The notes beneath the pieces are model-generated. The model worked only from the letters and a program-made list of their open reading frames with translations. It was not told the origin of the DNA and searched no databases. From an uncultured Collinsella sp. (GTDB lineage Bacteria > Actinomycetota > Coriobacteriia > Coriobacteriales > Coriobacteriaceae): a DNA stretch of 7,281 nt. The stretch's first letter is position 1. Every line of letters starts with the position of its first letter. A program made the translations under genes and the position numbers. The stretch covers positions 1 to 7,281 of the forward strand of contig USHF01000072.1 of NCBI GenBank assembly GCA_900554465.1, read 5' to 3'. Positions 5,859 to 7,281 of this stretch are shown here, one piece after another.

Positions 5859-7233
5859 ATGAGTATCAAGCGTTTGGCACTTTGCCGCAGCCAGGGCCGT
5901 CTGTTTGTGCTGCTTCGTTTTGTCGGTCAGGATGTCGCCGCGCTTATTGAGCGGGAGGGTTCTCAAGCGTTTGCCCATGCGACGACGAGCGGTTCTTGTG
6001 TGCCGTCGCTGGTGCTCCCGGTCGATCATGGCCGTGTGCTGGCGCTTTGCCCTTCCGTTTCCGATTACGAGCGCGAGCTCGCTGTCTTGGTGCTTCCGTT
6101 TTTGGACGGCTCTACGATTGACGTCACATTTGCATCCGGTGACCAAAGGTTGGGCTCCATTCGCCTTGATAGCCGCGTGGCAAAGCTGGAATCCAAGATT
6201 AACTACAAAACAAAGCCTGCACTGTGTGCGCTTATCCGCGATGCGCAGCGTGGCGAACGCTGCGGTTGCTACGAGATCGATGCCATTCGCTATTTGCCGG
6301 CAGACGCCGGCGCGGTGTGGCGCTATGAGGTTATCTGGGCGGGAGACCCCCAGTGCGCACCTGAGCTTCAGATCTTCGATACGCATATGAACGCCATCGA
6401 TGTCACCGTGCATGTGTTTGAGTCGCAGGCCGATGTGCCGCAGCGCAACGGTTGCCGTGTCAATAAAACGTATCTGAGCGTAGAGATGCCTCAGGATATA
6501 CGAGATTTTGTCGCGATTGTGAGCGATTCCACGGAGCAGATCCAGAGCGGTTTTTGCGCCATGGATGGTCGCCTGTACAACGGCATGGTCGACGACAGCT
6601 GGAACCGTATGAAGGACGCGCGTGCAGACGACGCAGCTTATCGACGTTGGTTTGAGCAGCATCGCGCAAAGCCGGGCGATTTGGCGTGCCAGCGTGTCGC
6701 TTCGGCGGCCTTTGCCTATAGACCGCTCGTGAGCATTGTGGTGCCGTGCTACAAGACTGATCGGGTCTACCTGCGCGAGCTGCTGGACTCGGTGCTGGCC
6801 CAGAGCTATGACAACTGGGAACTGCTCCTTATGGACGCCTCACCCGAATGGGATGCGGTGGCCAATCTTGCGGCGGATGCCAATGACGAGCGCATCCGTC
6901 GCATCGAGCTTCCCGGCAACGGCGGCATTGTGGTCAATACCAACTCTGGTATTGAGCAAGCGACGGGCGACTACATCGCGTTCTTGGACCATGACGACAT
7001 TCTGGAACCGGACGCGTTATTCCACTATGTTGCCGCGCTGAACAAGGCTGCCGAGGGCGAGCGTCCCCAGGTCCTGTTCTGCGACGAGGACATGTTCCAG
7101 AAAGCAGGGGAGTGGGGCCAGCCGGTCTTTAAGACTAAGCTCAACGTCGACCTGCTCTATAGCCATAACTGCGTGACGCATTTCCTTATGGTGGAGAAGG
7201 CGCTCATCGATCACATCGGTACGTCCCCAGAAG
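5859..7233 (+). CDS. Large glycosyltransferase with N-terminal extension and RfbC-like GT2 domain, cut at the contig end
   Basis: An open frame of 458 complete codons runs into the adapter without a stop, so the 3' end is missing. Residues 1 to about 275 hold no motif I recognise. They look soluble and strand-rich, without signal peptide or membrane segments. A linker YRRWFEQHR (about 267-275) leads to a GT2 domain: PLVSIVVPCYK (289-299), SVLAQSYDNWEL (311-322), MDAS (325-328) where the nucleotide-binding loop is expected, FLDHDD (375-380) as DXD motif, and FCDEDM (407-412). The DHDD and DED pair and the Y-x-x-W linker are typical of RfbC (Myxococcus)-like transferases of O-antigen and rhamnan-type glycans, which often carry a second GT domain after this one. 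A full product much longer than 458 residues is therefore likely. The ATG follows the preceding stop directly. Residues translated past 7233 (AVSYTHLRAHETCADL) come from adapter and must be ignored. Confidence 0.87.
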
Positions 7234-7281
7234 CTGTCTCTTATACACATCTCCGAGCCCACGAGACATGCGCAGATCTCG
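7234..7281 (-). other. Untrimmed Nextera i7-side sequencing adapter (right end)
   Basis: This is the exact reverse complement of bases 1-48: Tn5 mosaic end (7234-7252, beginning CTGTCTCTTATAC), transposase adapter, index read as ATGCGCAG, and ATCTCG of P7. It creates a false C-terminus on the last gene, and on the opposite strand a false N-terminus starting MGSEMCIRDS. Confidence 0.97.

Noticed and set aside
4902..6662. A 586-residue open frame on the - strand
   Set aside because: It lies antisense to the type B' gene and the start of the last transferase, both of which have clear family motifs. Its translation is low-complexity, rich in His, Arg and Ala, with no domain signature, as expected from antisense frames in GC-rich coding DNA.
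7017..7262. An 81-residue open frame on the - strand starting MGSEMCIRDS
   Set aside because: Its first ten residues are translated adapter, a recurrent contaminant N-terminus, and the rest is antisense to the last transferase gene.
1..7281. A composite transposon or IS element bounded by 48-base inverted repeats
   Set aside because: The repeats are library adapter carrying a synthetic Tn5 mosaic end and an index. There is no transposase gene and no target duplication.

Overview
The window is a complete 7281-base contig. Its two outermost 48-base ends are not genomic: positions 1-48 and 7234-7281 are reverse complements of each other and match an Illumina Nextera i7-side adapter (part of P7, an 8-base index, the transposase adapter and the Tn5 mosaic end). 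The real insert is 49-7233. It is moderately GC-rich, uses ATG and TTG starts, and is packed with one-strand glycosyltransferase genes. Codon use and the style of these proteins remind me of gut Coriobacteriia (Collinsella and relatives, Actinomycetota). That placement is recollection-based inference and has not been tested by a search.

Layout: a short non-coding stretch (49-191) contains what may be the last codons of a rightward gene and weak terminator-like hairpins. A leftward membrane acyltransferase-3 gene follows (192-1322). A divergent promoter region (1323-1434) separates it from a rightward run of five glycosyltransferase family 2 (GT2) genes: A (1435-2538), B (2545-3585), A' (3660-4778), B' (4791-5858), and a larger C (5859-7233) cut off by the contig end. 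Spacing is tight (6, 12 and 0 bases) except for 74 bases between B and A', where a second, internal promoter is possible.

The genes fit a locus that builds a surface polysaccharide or cell-wall glycan. A, B, A', B' and C would add sugars one after another from nucleotide-sugar donors at the inner face of the membrane, and the acyltransferase could decorate the glycan or its precursor with an acyl group, typically acetyl. No polymerase, flippase, priming transferase or sugar-nucleotide synthesis gene is visible, so this is only part of a larger cluster. The sugars, the linkages and the final polymer cannot be read from the sequence.

The most interesting structure is the alternating A-B-A'-B' order. 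A and A' are close paralogues: 81 of 90 residues are identical across the N-terminal donor-binding part, with a 46-base exact DNA repeat, and then identity falls sharply in the C-terminal half. B and B' are more distant homologues of each other. I saw no tRNA, rRNA, CRISPR array, insertion sequence or phage gene, and no evidence of a wholly new system.
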